From Roseateles aquatilis (GTDB lineage Bacteria; Pseudomonadota; Gammaproteobacteria; Burkholderiales; Burkholderiaceae_C), in contig NZ_NIOF01000004.1 of assembly GCF_002205645.1 (NCBI RefSeq), positions 310,001 to 374,000 on the forward strand: DNA of 64,000 nt. Direction: 5' to 3'. Shown in pieces: positions 44,255 to 58,123 of this stretch. The translations under genes were made by a program, and so were the position numbers. The stretch's first letter is position 1; each line of letters opens with the position of its first letter. Under the pieces are notes generated by a model that was not told where the DNA came from, did not search any database, and was given only the letters and a program-made list of their open reading frames with translations.

Positions 44255-44677
44255 ATGATCAATGTGATGCAAGGCGCGGTTGCCGCGGCCATGATGCAGT
44301 CCGCCAAGCAGCCGCCGGACCGGGTGCTGGCCATCGCAGCGCTGTCCGCGCTCACGCCCGGCGTGCTGGGCCTGGCGTTGCCGCTGGCGGTGCTGGGCCA
44401 GCGCGCCGCCGCGCCGACGACGCCCGCCCCGCTGCCGGCGCCGCTGGTGCTGGTGCCCGACGTGCGCGGCCAGACGGTGAAGGAGGCGCAATCCACGCTC
44501 AAGGCCGGCGGCTTCGCGGCGGTCGTCGTGGAGCGCGACGTCACCGGCAGCGTCTACGAGCCGGGCACGATCGCGGTGCAGGACCCCGAGGCCGACGAGG
44601 CGGTGGACAAGGGCACCACGGTGCACCTGATCGTCCTGCCCGATTCGTCGTCCGTCGGCACGCTCGAGGACCTGTGA
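44255..44677 (+). CDS. PASTA-domain protein
   Basis: This 140-aa protein has a hydrophobic N-terminal segment (~25-50; AIAALSALTPGVLGLALPLAVLG), which may be a membrane anchor. A single PASTA domain follows (~65-130; VPDVRGQTVKEAQSTLKAGGF, then GTIAVQDPEADEAVDKGTTVHLIV). PASTA domains bind peptidoglycan stems or beta-lactams in many kinases and PBPs. A clear AGGAG precedes the ATG. Its place beside a peptidoglycan-binding subtilase and an amidase suggests a cell-wall role. Confidence 0.82.
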   Translation: MINVMQGAVAAAMMQSAKQPPDRVLAIAALSALTPGVLGLALPLAVLGQRAAAPTTPAPLPAPLVLVPDVRGQTVKEAQSTLKAGGFAAVVVERDVTGSVYEPGTIAVQDPEADEAVDKGTTVHLIVLPDSSSVGTLEDL

Positions 44678-44734
44678 GCCGCGCGCCTCGGTCCCCGCCC
44701 CACCGCTGACAAACGCCCGCGCCGAGGTGACGCC

Positions 44735-49558
<4,824 letters not shown>

Positions 49559-49568
49559 AGGAGCCGTC

Positions 49569-50852
49569 ATGAGCCACGTCATCGAATCCCGCGCGCGGCC
49601 ATCCGCGCCGTCCTCCGTCGTCGGGCAGCCCTTGTCGGCGGAGAGCGCGCCGCCTCCGATCCTGGGCTCGGCCTGCGCCTACTTCTTCAAGGGCGGCAAC
49701 TACGTCCGCTACAACCTGCTGAGCGACACGGTCGACGTCGGCGCCGTGCCCGTGGCCACCTTCTGGCCTCGCCTGCCGCCGTTCTTCCAGCAGAAGGTCG
49801 ACGCGGTGCTCAACTGGGGCAACGGCAAGGTCTACTTCTTCCGCGACGGCCGCTACCTGCGCTACAACCTCACGACCGATCGTCCCGACTTCGACGACGC
49901 GAGCATCGCGATCAACTGGCCGACGCTGCCCCCGGCCTTTCAGTCCAAGATCGACGCGGCGGTCAACTGGGGCAACGGCATCGCCTACTTCTTCCGGCGG
50001 GACCAGTACGTGCGCTACAACATCGCGGCGGACCGCGTCGAGTTCGGCCCGGTGACCATCGCCTCCGCCTGGACCGCGCTACCGGCGGAGTTCCAGCGCG
50101 ACCTGGACGCGGTGGTGCACTGGGGCAACGATCGCGCGTACTTCTTCAAGGGCAACCGCTACCTGCGCTACGACACGACCAGCGACACCGTCGATGTCGG
50201 CCCCACCGAGATCGCCGTCAACTGGACGGCGCTGCCGACGGCGTTCCAGTCGAACCTGGAGTCCGCCGTGAACTGGACCCAGCCCTGCAACCTGGCGCGG
50301 CTGATGGAATCGGCGGGGTTGTCCGTCATCGAAGTACCGGGGTGGGAGACCAACGGGCGGCCGGGCGACTTCGCGCCGGAGGGCATCGTCATCCACCACA
50401 CCGCCGGCAACGGGCCGGGCGACCTGAACACGGTGATCAACGGACGCACGGGCCTGAGCGGACCGCTGGCCAATTTCTACGTCGCCCGCAATGCCGACAT
50501 CCACATCGTCAGCGCCGGCAAGGCCAACCACGCAGGCGGCGGCGCGCAGCGCGTGCTGGACGAGCTGCGACGCGGCATCGCGCCGTCGGACACGGCGCTG
50601 CGGCGCGGCCTGCGCGACGGACCGGTCGGCAACGGCGTGTTCTACGGCTTCGAGAACGAGAACCTGGGCAACGGCCAGGCGTGGCCCCCGGCGCAGCTCG
50701 ACACGATGGCGCGCGCCTGCGCGGCGCTGTGCCAGCGTCACTGCTGGAGCGCCAGCCGCATCATTTCGCACGCGGAGTGGACGCGCCGCAAGCCCGATCC
50801 GCGCGGCATCGACATGGCGGCCTTCCGGCAGCAGGTGACGAGCTTCTTCTGA
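49569..50852 (+). CDS. Hemopexin-repeat propeller fused to N-acetylmuramoyl-L-alanine amidase
   Basis: This 427-aa protein has four hemopexin-like repeats (~35-236; each with AYFFKGxxYxRYN and W..LP..F...(I/L)D..V.WGN), forming a likely four-bladed propeller. An Amidase_2/PGRP-type domain follows (~250-420). Zinc ligands are predicted as His276 (VIHHTAG), His401 (SHAEW) and Asp410 (KPDP), which fits peptidoglycan amide hydrolysis. There is no signal peptide. AAGGAG overlaps the stop of the subtilase gene, so the two are coupled. The propeller may recognise a protein or glycan target. Last gene of the cluster. Confidence 0.87.
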   Translation: MSHVIESRARPSAPSSVVGQPLSAESAPPPILGSACAYFFKGGNYVRYNLLSDTVDVGAVPVATFWPRLPPFFQQKVDAVLNWGNGKVYFFRDGRYLRYNLTTDRPDFDDASIAINWPTLPPAFQSKIDAAVNWGNGIAYFFRRDQYVRYNIAADRVEFGPVTIASAWTALPAEFQRDLDAVVHWGNDRAYFFKGNRYLRYDTTSDTVDVGPTEIAVNWTALPTAFQSNLESAVNWTQPCNLARLMESAGLSVIEVPGWETNGRPGDFAPEGIVIHHTAGNGPGDLNTVINGRTGLSGPLANFYVARNADIHIVSAGKANHAGGGAQRVLDELRRGIAPSDTALRRGLRDGPVGNGVFYGFENENLGNGQAWPPAQLDTMARACAALCQRHCWSASRIISHAEWTRRKPDPRGIDMAAFRQQVTSFF

Positions 50853-51097
50853 GCCCCGCCCACGGCCACCGCACGCACCGGTGCGCCCGTCCCGCCCGGA
50901 CGGTCCGCGCGCCCGTCGCCGTCGAAGTCCAACGGCGAGGCGCGTGCGCGGGCGCGGGGGTGAGGGCGTGGCGGGGACGAGGGCGCCGATCGCCCGACCG
51001 GGAAAATCCCGCCCGGCGCGGGCGCGCAGGGCATGCGGCCCGGCTCGACAATCGGCGCTTCGGATCGCTCCCGATCCTCACCGATTCCTGATCCCGC

Positions 51098-52360
51098 ATG
51101 AACGACAAGCTTTCGAGCCGCGCCCTGCCCTGGCTGGTCTGCGCCCTGGTGGCCGCGGCGCTGTACGGCAACTACTACGTCTACGACTCGATCGGCCCGG
51201 TGGCCGACGCGCTGCAGCGCCAGCGCGGCTTCAGCGACACGCAGGTCGGGCTGCTCAACGCGATCTACAACCTGCCCAACGTCGTGCTGATCCTGCTGGG
51301 CGGCATGCTGGTGGACCGCTTCGGCGCGGCGCGGGTGACGCTGTGGACGGCGGCCGTCTGCCTGGCCGGCGCGGTGCTGACGGCGCTGAGCCCCGACTTC
51401 TTCGGCATGGCCGCCGGGCGGCTGCTGTTCGGCATCGGTGCGGAGACCTTCAGCATCGCCACGCTGGCGGTGCTGGCGCAGTACTTCGTCGGCGGCAACG
51501 TGGCCTTCGCGATGGGCCTGGCGCTGTCGATCGGACGGCTGGGCTCGTTCTCGTCGGACATGTCGCCGACGTGGTTCGCCGCCGCCTATGCGCAGGGCTG
51601 GCAGCCGCCGTTGCTGATCGCCGCGGGCATGGCCGCCACCTCGTTCGGCGCGGCGCTGCTGTACTGGTGGCTGGACCGCCGCGCCGCCTCGTCCGGCAAG
51701 GGCCCCGCGGTGCCGCAGGCCCAGCCCTTCGTGCTGCGCGACCTGCTGCACTTCGGCAAGGCCTACTGGTACCTGTTGACGCTGTGCGTGCTCTGGTACT
51801 CGGTGATCCTGGCCTTCCGCAGCACCTTCTCGATCAAGTACTTCCAGCACGTGCACGGCCTGGACCTGGCCACCGCGGGCGCGATGAACAGCTACGTGTT
51901 CCTGGCCGCCGTCTTCGCCACCCCGGCCTTCGGCTGGTTGTGCGACCGCATCGGGCGATACGCGCCGTTCCTGGCCTTCGGCGCGGTGCTGCTGCCGGTG
52001 GCGATGGCGGTGATGACGCTGACCTCGGCCAGCCTGTGGGTCTCGACCGCGCTGATCGGGGTCAGTTTCTCGCTGGTGCCGGCGGTGATGTGGCCGCTGG
52101 CCAGCAAGCTGGTCGCGCCGGCGCGTTTCGGCACCGCCATCGGCCTGATGTGGGTGGCCCAGAACGCGGGCATCGGCGCGGCCAACCTGGTGGCCGGCTG
52201 GCTCAACGACCGCGCCGGCGCCAGCGCCCAGAACCCTGCCGGCTACGAGCCGATGATGCTGTTCTTCGGTCTGGCCGGCGTCGTCGGCGCGGCCTTCGCG
52301 CTGATGCTCTGGTTCACCGCGGGACGACGCGCGCACGAGGCCGTGACGCATCGCGGCTGA
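51098..52360 (+). CDS. Major facilitator superfamily transporter
   Basis: This 420-aa protein has about twelve transmembrane segments in two halves. The MFS loop 2-3 signature is GGMLVDRFGAARV, and the equivalent loop in the second half is GWLCDRIGRYAPF. The central cytoplasmic loop (~190-215) is short. No substrate can be assigned; neighbours do not indicate one. ATG at 51098 begins MNDKLSSRALPW directly before the first helix. Confidence 0.88.
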   Translation: MNDKLSSRALPWLVCALVAAALYGNYYVYDSIGPVADALQRQRGFSDTQVGLLNAIYNLPNVVLILLGGMLVDRFGAARVTLWTAAVCLAGAVLTALSPDFFGMAAGRLLFGIGAETFSIATLAVLAQYFVGGNVAFAMGLALSIGRLGSFSSDMSPTWFAAAYAQGWQPPLLIAAGMAATSFGAALLYWWLDRRAASSGKGPAVPQAQPFVLRDLLHFGKAYWYLLTLCVLWYSVILAFRSTFSIKYFQHVHGLDLATAGAMNSYVFLAAVFATPAFGWLCDRIGRYAPFLAFGAVLLPVAMAVMTLTSASLWVSTALIGVSFSLVPAVMWPLASKLVAPARFGTAIGLMWVAQNAGIGAANLVAGWLNDRAGASAQNPAGYEPMMLFFGLAGVVGAAFALMLWFTAGRRAHEAVTHRG

Positions 52361-52500
52361 GAACGGCGGCCGAGGGTCGCGGCGGCGGTCGCGGCGGAAA
52401 AGATGAACGGCGATCGGTCGCGGCTGTCGAATTCCGGCCGGGCCGATCGTCGTGTGGTCATGCGGGCCCGTCCGGCCTGTTTTCTTCCAGGAGAGTCCCC

Positions 52501-52932
52501 ATGAAGTTCATGATCCTCGTCAAGGCCACCGCGGACAGCGAGGCCGGCACCATGCCCAGCACCGAGCTGCTGGAGCAGATGGGCAAGTTCAACGAAGAGC
52601 TGGTCAAGGCCGGCGTGATGCTGGCCGGCGAAGGCCTGCACCCCAGCAGCAAGGGCGCCCGCGTGCGCTTCGACGGCGCGGCCCGGACCGTCATCGACGG
52701 CCCGTTCGCCGAGACCAAGGAGCTGGTGGCCGGCTTCTGGATCTGGCAATGCGCGTCGATGGAAGAAGCCGTTTCATGGGTCAAGCGCTGCCCCAACCCG
52801 ATGCCCGGCCCGTCGGAGATCGAGATCCGGCGCCTGTTCACGGCGGAGGATTTCGGCGACGCGCTGACGCCGGAGCTGCGCGACCAGGAAGTGCGCCTGC
52901 GCGCCGAGACGACCAAGCGCGAGCTGTTCTGA
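52501..52932 (+). CDS. YciI-like (DGPF-domain) protein
   Basis: This 143-aa protein of the YCII-related family has N-terminal MKFMILVKAT, KARVRFDG-like strand GARVRFDGAARTVIDGPF with the DGPFAETKEL signature, and the WVKRCPNP helix. Members are small ferredoxin-like-fold proteins of mostly unknown function, often beside ECF sigma factors. None is seen here. AGGAG lies nine bases upstream of the ATG. Confidence 0.9.
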   Translation: MKFMILVKATADSEAGTMPSTELLEQMGKFNEELVKAGVMLAGEGLHPSSKGARVRFDGAARTVIDGPFAETKELVAGFWIWQCASMEEAVSWVKRCPNPMPGPSEIEIRRLFTAEDFGDALTPELRDQEVRLRAETTKRELF

Positions 52933-53066
52933 ACCCCGCCGCGCGCCGCGGCGCGGGCGAAAGGAACGTCGGTTGCCCGCCCTCCGGGGCGGCCCGCCTG
53001 AATCACTTGTCGCGGTCACTGCCGAGACCGCCGTTTGCAACCCCCTGAAGCGAATTGGAGATCAGC

Positions 53067-53546
53067 ATGACCAGCAAGAACACGATCTGCCTCTGGTACG
53101 ACGGCACCGCGGAAGACGCGGCCAGGTTTTACGCCCAGACGTTTCCGGACAGCGCGGTGCGCGCCGTCATCCGCGCGCCGGGCGACTATCCGTCGGGTCA
53201 GCAGGGCGATGTCCTGGTCGTCGAGTTCACGGTGCTGGGCATCCCCTGCATCGGCCTGAACGGCGGCCCGGCGATGAAGCACAGCGAAGCGTTCTCCTTC
53301 CAGGTCGCCACCGACGACCAGGCCGAGACCGACCGCTACTGGGACGCCATCGTCGGCAACGGCGGGCAGGAGAGCGCCTGCGGCTGGTGCCGGGACCAGT
53401 GGGGCATCTCGTGGCAGATCACGCCGCGCGTGCTCACGGACGCGCTCTCCAACCCGGACCGCGCGGCGGCCGGCCGCGCCTTCAGCGCCATGATGCAGAT
53501 GGGCAAGATCGACGTGGCCAGGATCGAGGCGGCGGTGCGCGGCTGA
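53067..53546 (+). CDS. VOC-family (PhnB-like) protein
   Basis: This 159-aa vicinal-oxygen-chelate fold protein has LWYDGTAEDAARFYAQTFPDS at the start, GIPCIGLNGGP and AFSFQVATDD in the middle, and CGWCRDQWGISWQITP near the end. These are the hallmarks of the PhnB/3-demethylubiquinone methyltransferase-like subgroup. No reaction can be assigned. ATG at 53067 is preferred over TTG at 53055, with GGAG six bases before it. YciI and VOC genes often travel together. Confidence 0.9.
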   Translation: MTSKNTICLWYDGTAEDAARFYAQTFPDSAVRAVIRAPGDYPSGQQGDVLVVEFTVLGIPCIGLNGGPAMKHSEAFSFQVATDDQAETDRYWDAIVGNGGQESACGWCRDQWGISWQITPRVLTDALSNPDRAAAGRAFSAMMQMGKIDVARIEAAVRG

Positions 53547-53655
53547 CCCGCGACCCGCGCGCCGGCGACCCCGCGCCCCCGGACGGGAAATCCCCAGCCC
53601 ACGCCCTCCCCCGCAGGCGTTTAATCGACCGGAGGAATCGCCGGGGGTGGTCGAG

Positions 53656-54489
53656 ATGCGCAAGCCGGGAATGCTGCTCACGCTGGTGCCGCCTGTGCTG
53701 GCGCTTGTCGCATCGGGACTGGTGCACGCGCACGCGCTGGCCTGCGGTCCGTATCGCGTCGGACTCAAGCCCTACCCGCAGATCTACGACCGCCACGGCC
53801 AAGAGGTCGGCGCCAACCGCGACCAGGAAGGAGCGGGGCTCGATCGCGAGTTCTTCACCCTCCTCGCCGCTCGCAGCGGCTGCGCCTTCGTCTACGAACT
53901 GGAGTCTCAGCCCCGCGTCTGGGTGCGCCTGCGCGAGGGCTCCCTCGACATCACCAGCTGGGCCATCCCCACCGAGGAACGGCTGCGCCACGTCACCATC
54001 GTGCCCCTGCTGACGGTACGCCCGATGGCCTACACCTGGGCCTCCGCGGGCGTGTCCACGCCGCGGGCGTTCCTGGCGCGACAGGAACTCCGGGCCGTGG
54101 TCGTGAAGGGCTCGTCCTATGGTCCGGGTTTCGACGCGATGCTCGGGACCCTGGCCGCCTCGGCGCGGGTCAGCGCCGTCGCCGACGTCGACGCCGCGAC
54201 GCGCGTGTTCATGGCGCATCGGGTCGACCTGATCGTCACCTATCCGTGGGTGATGGCGCGGCAGCTGCGGGCGATGCCCGGCAAGATCGAGGTCGCCGAC
54301 TGGCATCCCGACGGGCCCACCATCCACTCCGGCCTGGCGCTGTCGCACCGCACGGTGTCGGCGCAGGACCAGGCCCGGCTGCTGGACGCCTTGAGCACCC
54401 TGCAGAAGGACGGCACGCTCAAGCGCCTGGTGGACCGTTACCTGCCGAACTCCGGCGTCGGGTTCGCGCCGGTCCTCAGGGCGCATTGA
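53656..54489 (+). CDS. Periplasmic solute-binding-like protein (SBP_bac_3 fold)
   Basis: This 277-aa exported protein has a Sec signal (MLLTLVPPVLALVASGLVHAHA, cleavage ~25-30) and an amino-acid-type binding fold (~31-265): AGLDREFFTLLAARSGCAF, LDITSWAIPTEERLRHV, HRVDLIVTYPW and LKRLVDRYLP near the end. No ABC permease or ATPase gene is adjacent, so it could be an orphan receptor or a sensor component. An in-frame GTG at 53647 is an alternative start. Confidence 0.8.
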   Translation: MRKPGMLLTLVPPVLALVASGLVHAHALACGPYRVGLKPYPQIYDRHGQEVGANRDQEGAGLDREFFTLLAARSGCAFVYELESQPRVWVRLREGSLDITSWAIPTEERLRHVTIVPLLTVRPMAYTWASAGVSTPRAFLARQELRAVVVKGSSYGPGFDAMLGTLAASARVSAVADVDAATRVFMAHRVDLIVTYPWVMARQLRAMPGKIEVADWHPDGPTIHSGLALSHRTVSAQDQARLLDALSTLQKDGTLKRLVDRYLPNSGVGFAPVLRAH

Positions 54490-54606
54490 GCAGTCACGCG
54501 GCGCGCGGCGGCCGGACGGCATCGCCAGGTCCGCGACGGCGCGCCGCGGCCCAGCGGCGGCGCCGGGTCCGGGACCGCGCTCGCGCGCGACCGGACCGGC
54601 GTCGCG

Positions 54607-57600
54607 TCATTGGCCGCCGGTCTGCGTGCGCAGGATCGCACCGCCCTCGCCGCCCAGCAGCATCGTGTCGGCGTCCAGCGCCCAGCCGGCCAGGAAACGC
54701 AGCTGCGTCATGCGCGGCTGCAGCGTCCAGGTCTGGCCGCCGTCGCCACTGCGCAGCACGCGGCCTTCGGTGCCGTAGGCGTAGGCCACCGTCGCGCTGC
54801 CGAAACGCACGCCGCGCAGCGCATCGGTCACGCCGCTGGCGACCGCCGACCACGTCGATCCACCATCCGTGCTGCGCAGGATGCGACCGCCCGCGCCCAC
54901 CGCCAGCATCACCTGCCCGCTGTTCATCGCCACGCCGAAGAGGTGATCGGTGACGGCCGCGCCGATGCGCGTCCAGGTGGCGCCGCCGTCGATCGTGCGC
55001 AGGACCAGGCCGCGGTCGCCGACCACCACCGCGGTGTTGCCGCGGACCACCACGTCGCGCGGCGCGTCGATCGAGGCGGGGCCGTTGTTGGCCCAGGTCT
55101 GGCCGCCGTCCGTGCTGCGCTGAATGAAGCCATAGGCGGCGTTGGCAGCGTTCGGCCCGACCGCGAAGGCCAGCGTGCCGCTGGCGCCCAGGTTTTCCAC
55201 CGGCGCGCTGCCGACGCGCCCGACCTCGGTCCAGGTCTTGCCCGAGTCCGTGCTGCGCAGCAGGCCTCCGTCGCTCGACGAGGCGATCGCCACGCCCGGC
55301 GCCGGCAGGGCCACGCCCAGCAGCGGCTGCGTCGTCGACGCGAGGAAGGTCCAGGTCTTGCCGCCGTCCTGGGTCGCCAGCACGCCGCCCCGAATGGCGC
55401 CGTCGCTGCCGTAACCGACGGCCAGGCCCTTCTGGCCATCCCAGAACGCCATCGCGCCCAGGTCCGGCGATCCGGCCGAGAACGCCTCGTCCTTCCGCAG
55501 CGTCTTGTCGCGGTACTGGTACATCCGCCCTCCGGTCCCGACGATGAAGCCCTGGCCACCGGCCCGGCCGGACACCAGGCCCGTGGGCGCGAAGAATCCG
55601 GTGCGCCAATAGGCCCAGGTGCCCCACTCCGCGCCATCGCTCGCGGAGTTGACGTCGACGCCTTGCAGCGTCAGCACCAGGTCCAGGTCGTCGTAGGGGA
55701 AGGCCACCGGCCCTCCGCCCCGCACGATCGGGAGGCTGGTCAGCCGATCGTTCCAGCTCGCCCCGCCATTGCTGGTCCGGGAGATCCCGAAGGACTCCGT
55801 CGCCACGCCCAGGCCCGCGGTCTTGCGGCTGAAGCCCACGCCACGCAGGCCGTAGACGCCGGCGATCGGGGGCTGCACGGTCCAGGTCACGCCGGCGTCG
55901 ACGCTGCGCATCGCACCGTTCCAGCCCACGGCCACGACGATGTCGGCATCCGCGAAGGCGACTCCGTCGAACCAGTCCGTGAAGAGCCCGACCGCCACGC
56001 GGCGCCAGGTGGCGCCGCCATCGGCGCTGCGCAGCATCACCCCGGCGTCGCCGACCGCGATGAACACGCCGCCGTCCGAGGCCGTCACGTGGCGCAGGCG
56101 TTCCGTCACGCCGCTCGCCGCGGCCGCCCAGGTGCGCCCGCCGTCGCCGCTGCGCAGGATCACGCCGCCGTCGCCCACCGCCACCGCCGTGGACGGGCTC
56201 GCGTAGGCGACGCCGCTCAGGTCCATCTCCGTCCCGCTGGGGCGGACGCGCCAGGTGCGGCCGTCGTCGTCGCTGAACAGGATCGTGCCGAAAGCGCCGA
56301 CGGCCAGCTTGCGCGTCAGGCCCCACACCGCGCCGCCGTAGAGCGGATTGCCCTGCGGCTTGCTGTTCATCCAGCACCAGCCGCTCTCGCCTGCGCCGCT
56401 GCATACCAGCGGCATGGGCTCGGACACGACGGTCAGCGTCGCGGAGCCGCTCTGGAGGCTGGAGTTCGGGTTGGTCACGCGCACGGCGAAGCGGCGCTGA
56501 TCGTCGACCGGCACCGTGAGGTTGCGCAAGCTCAGCGTCCGGCCCGTTTCGCCGGGCATGTCGACCCAGTCGAAGCTGGCGACGCCGACCTGCTTGAACT
56601 CGCGCCACTGGTAGGTGAACGGCGCGGCGCTGTCCACGGTGACCGAGAAAGTGACCGTGCCGTTGTTGGTCACCTGCTGGGAGATGGGGTCCTGGGTGAT
56701 CGTCGGCGCCAGCGCGATCGGCTCGTAGAGCACGGCATCGCTGGTCGCCGAGCCCACGCTGTTGGACACCACCACGCGGTAGCGCGTCTTGACGCCGTAG
56801 GCCAGCGGCGGCGCGGTGTACACCTCGGCCGTGGCGCCGTTGACGTTGGTCCACGCGCCGCCATCCAGGCTGAGCTGCCATTGCAGCGTGGGCGCCGGGA
56901 TGCCGCCGATCTGGTAGGCCCGCATCTCCGGCGTCATGCCGGCCCAGCCCGGCGCCGGGTTGGCGATGCCGCCGATGCTGGGCGGCACGGTGTAGGGCAC
57001 GACACGCAAGGTCGCGACGCGGCTGGTGACGCTGCCCGCCGCGTTGGTGGCGATCACGCGCACCTGGCGCCCGTCGTCCGCCATGCCGAGCGCGCCCAGC
57101 GTCAGCGTGTTGCGCGTCTCGCCGTGGTCGACCCAGCCGCCGGAGCCCAGCGTCTGCCAGCGCAGCGTCGGCACCGGCGTGCCGATCGCGGAAACGACGA
57201 AGGACGCGTTCTGCCGCTCCACGGCGGAGGCGTCGGCCGGCTGCGTCAGAAACTCGGGCAGCTTGGGCGCGGGCGTCACGCGGACGCAGGCCGGCTCGCT
57301 GGTCACCGCGCCGGCGCTGTTGCTGACGCGCACGCGCGCGCAGCGGCCGTCGTCGGCCAGGGCCAGCACCGCCCAGGTCAGCGAGGCGGCGTTGCCGCCG
57401 GGCGCCTCGGTCCAACCGCCTTCCGGGCGGCTCAGTTCCCATTGATACGTCAGCGACGTGCCCTGGGCGGTGACGTGCAGCGTCACGTCCTGCCCCTCCA
57501 TCACCGTCGCGGCCGCCGGATGCGTCAGCACGCTGGGCGCGACGACCAGGCGCCTGACGCGCACCGTCACGGCGGAGCTGGCCAGCTCCGCGCCGCCGCC

Positions 57601-57948
57601 TCGCACCAGGACGCGGAAGCTGGCGCCGTCCAGCTCGGCCGTGGCCCGCATCTGCAGCGTCGATCCGGTGGCGCCGGGCACCGCGGTCCAGGCGCCGCCG
57701 CTCAGTTGCTGCCACTGGTAGCCGTCGACATGCCGGGCCACCACGTTCAGGGACAGGCTGTCGCCCTCGACCACGGACTGGTCCTGCGGCTGCACGTCGA
57801 TGCCAAGCTGCACGGCGGGCGTCACCGTGGGGCTGGCGCCGCCTCCGCCGCCGCAGGCGGACAGCAGCAGCGCGGCGAGCACCGCGGCGGCGAAGAGGCG
57901 AACAACGGACAGAACGCCGAACGGCGCGCGCCAGGGGGCGTGCATCAT
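54607..57948 (-). CDS. Large lipoprotein with Ig-like and Ycf48/BNR-like repeats
   Basis: This 1113-aa protein has a lipoprotein signal with lipobox LLLSAC (Cys32) followed by a Gly run. Residues ~50-520 are about five Ig-like domains of 85-95 residues (YQWQ, VRVSNSAGAVTS, RVIATNAAGSVTS patterns). Residues ~530-1110 are repeats with GDGGxTW/SxDGGxTW and AVGxxGxILRS motifs, as in Ycf48/BNR beta-propellers. GGGAGGG lies just before the double ATG. It is probably anchored in the outer membrane with the propellers outside or in the periplasm. It is divergent from the phospholipase gene, 175 bp apart. Ligand unknown. Confidence 0.85.
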   Translation of the reverse strand: MMHAPWRAPFGVLSVVRLFAAAVLAALLLSACGGGGGASPTVTPAVQLGIDVQPQDQSVVEGDSLSLNVVARHVDGYQWQQLSGGAWTAVPGATGSTLQMRATAELDGASFRVLVRGGGAELASSAVTVRVRRLVVAPSVLTHPAAATVMEGQDVTLHVTAQGTSLTYQWELSRPEGGWTEAPGGNAASLTWAVLALADDGRCARVRVSNSAGAVTSEPACVRVTPAPKLPEFLTQPADASAVERQNASFVVSAIGTPVPTLRWQTLGSGGWVDHGETRNTLTLGALGMADDGRQVRVIATNAAGSVTSRVATLRVVPYTVPPSIGGIANPAPGWAGMTPEMRAYQIGGIPAPTLQWQLSLDGGAWTNVNGATAEVYTAPPLAYGVKTRYRVVVSNSVGSATSDAVLYEPIALAPTITQDPISQQVTNNGTVTFSVTVDSAAPFTYQWREFKQVGVASFDWVDMPGETGRTLSLRNLTVPVDDQRRFAVRVTNPNSSLQSGSATLTVVSEPMPLVCSGAGESGWCWMNSKPQGNPLYGGAVWGLTRKLAVGAFGTILFSDDDGRTWRVRPSGTEMDLSGVAYASPSTAVAVGDGGVILRSGDGGRTWAAAASGVTERLRHVTASDGGVFIAVGDAGVMLRSADGGATWRRVAVGLFTDWFDGVAFADADIVVAVGWNGAMRSVDAGVTWTVQPPIAGVYGLRGVGFSRKTAGLGVATESFGISRTSNGGASWNDRLTSLPIVRGGGPVAFPYDDLDLVLTLQGVDVNSASDGAEWGTWAYWRTGFFAPTGLVSGRAGGQGFIVGTGGRMYQYRDKTLRKDEAFSAGSPDLGAMAFWDGQKGLAVGYGSDGAIRGGVLATQDGGKTWTFLASTTQPLLGVALPAPGVAIASSSDGGLLRSTDSGKTWTEVGRVGSAPVENLGASGTLAFAVGPNAANAAYGFIQRSTDGGQTWANNGPASIDAPRDVVVRGNTAVVVGDRGLVLRTIDGGATWTRIGAAVTDHLFGVAMNSGQVMLAVGAGGRILRSTDGGSTWSAVASGVTDALRGVRFGSATVAYAYGTEGRVLRSGDGGQTWTLQPRMTQLRFLAGWALDADTMLLGGEGGAILRTQTGGQ

Positions 57949-58123
57949 GGTCCCTCCCGAGGACATGTCATTGTTGTGAGCGGATCGTGAAGACCGCGAC
58001 AAGGCGCGGCGGGCGAATGCTAACCATGTTCGCGAGGACCCTCCCCGCGACACCGTCGCTTCACGCTGCTGACTTCCTTCGCCAAAAGAATCACGGACTT
58101 CTCGGATTCCCTGGTGAAGCTTC

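Noticed and set aside
57974-57985. TTGTGAGCGGAT, identical to part of the E. coli lac operator
   Set aside because: Only one half plus centre matches, the symmetric half is absent, and no lac-type regulator is nearby; treated as coincidence.
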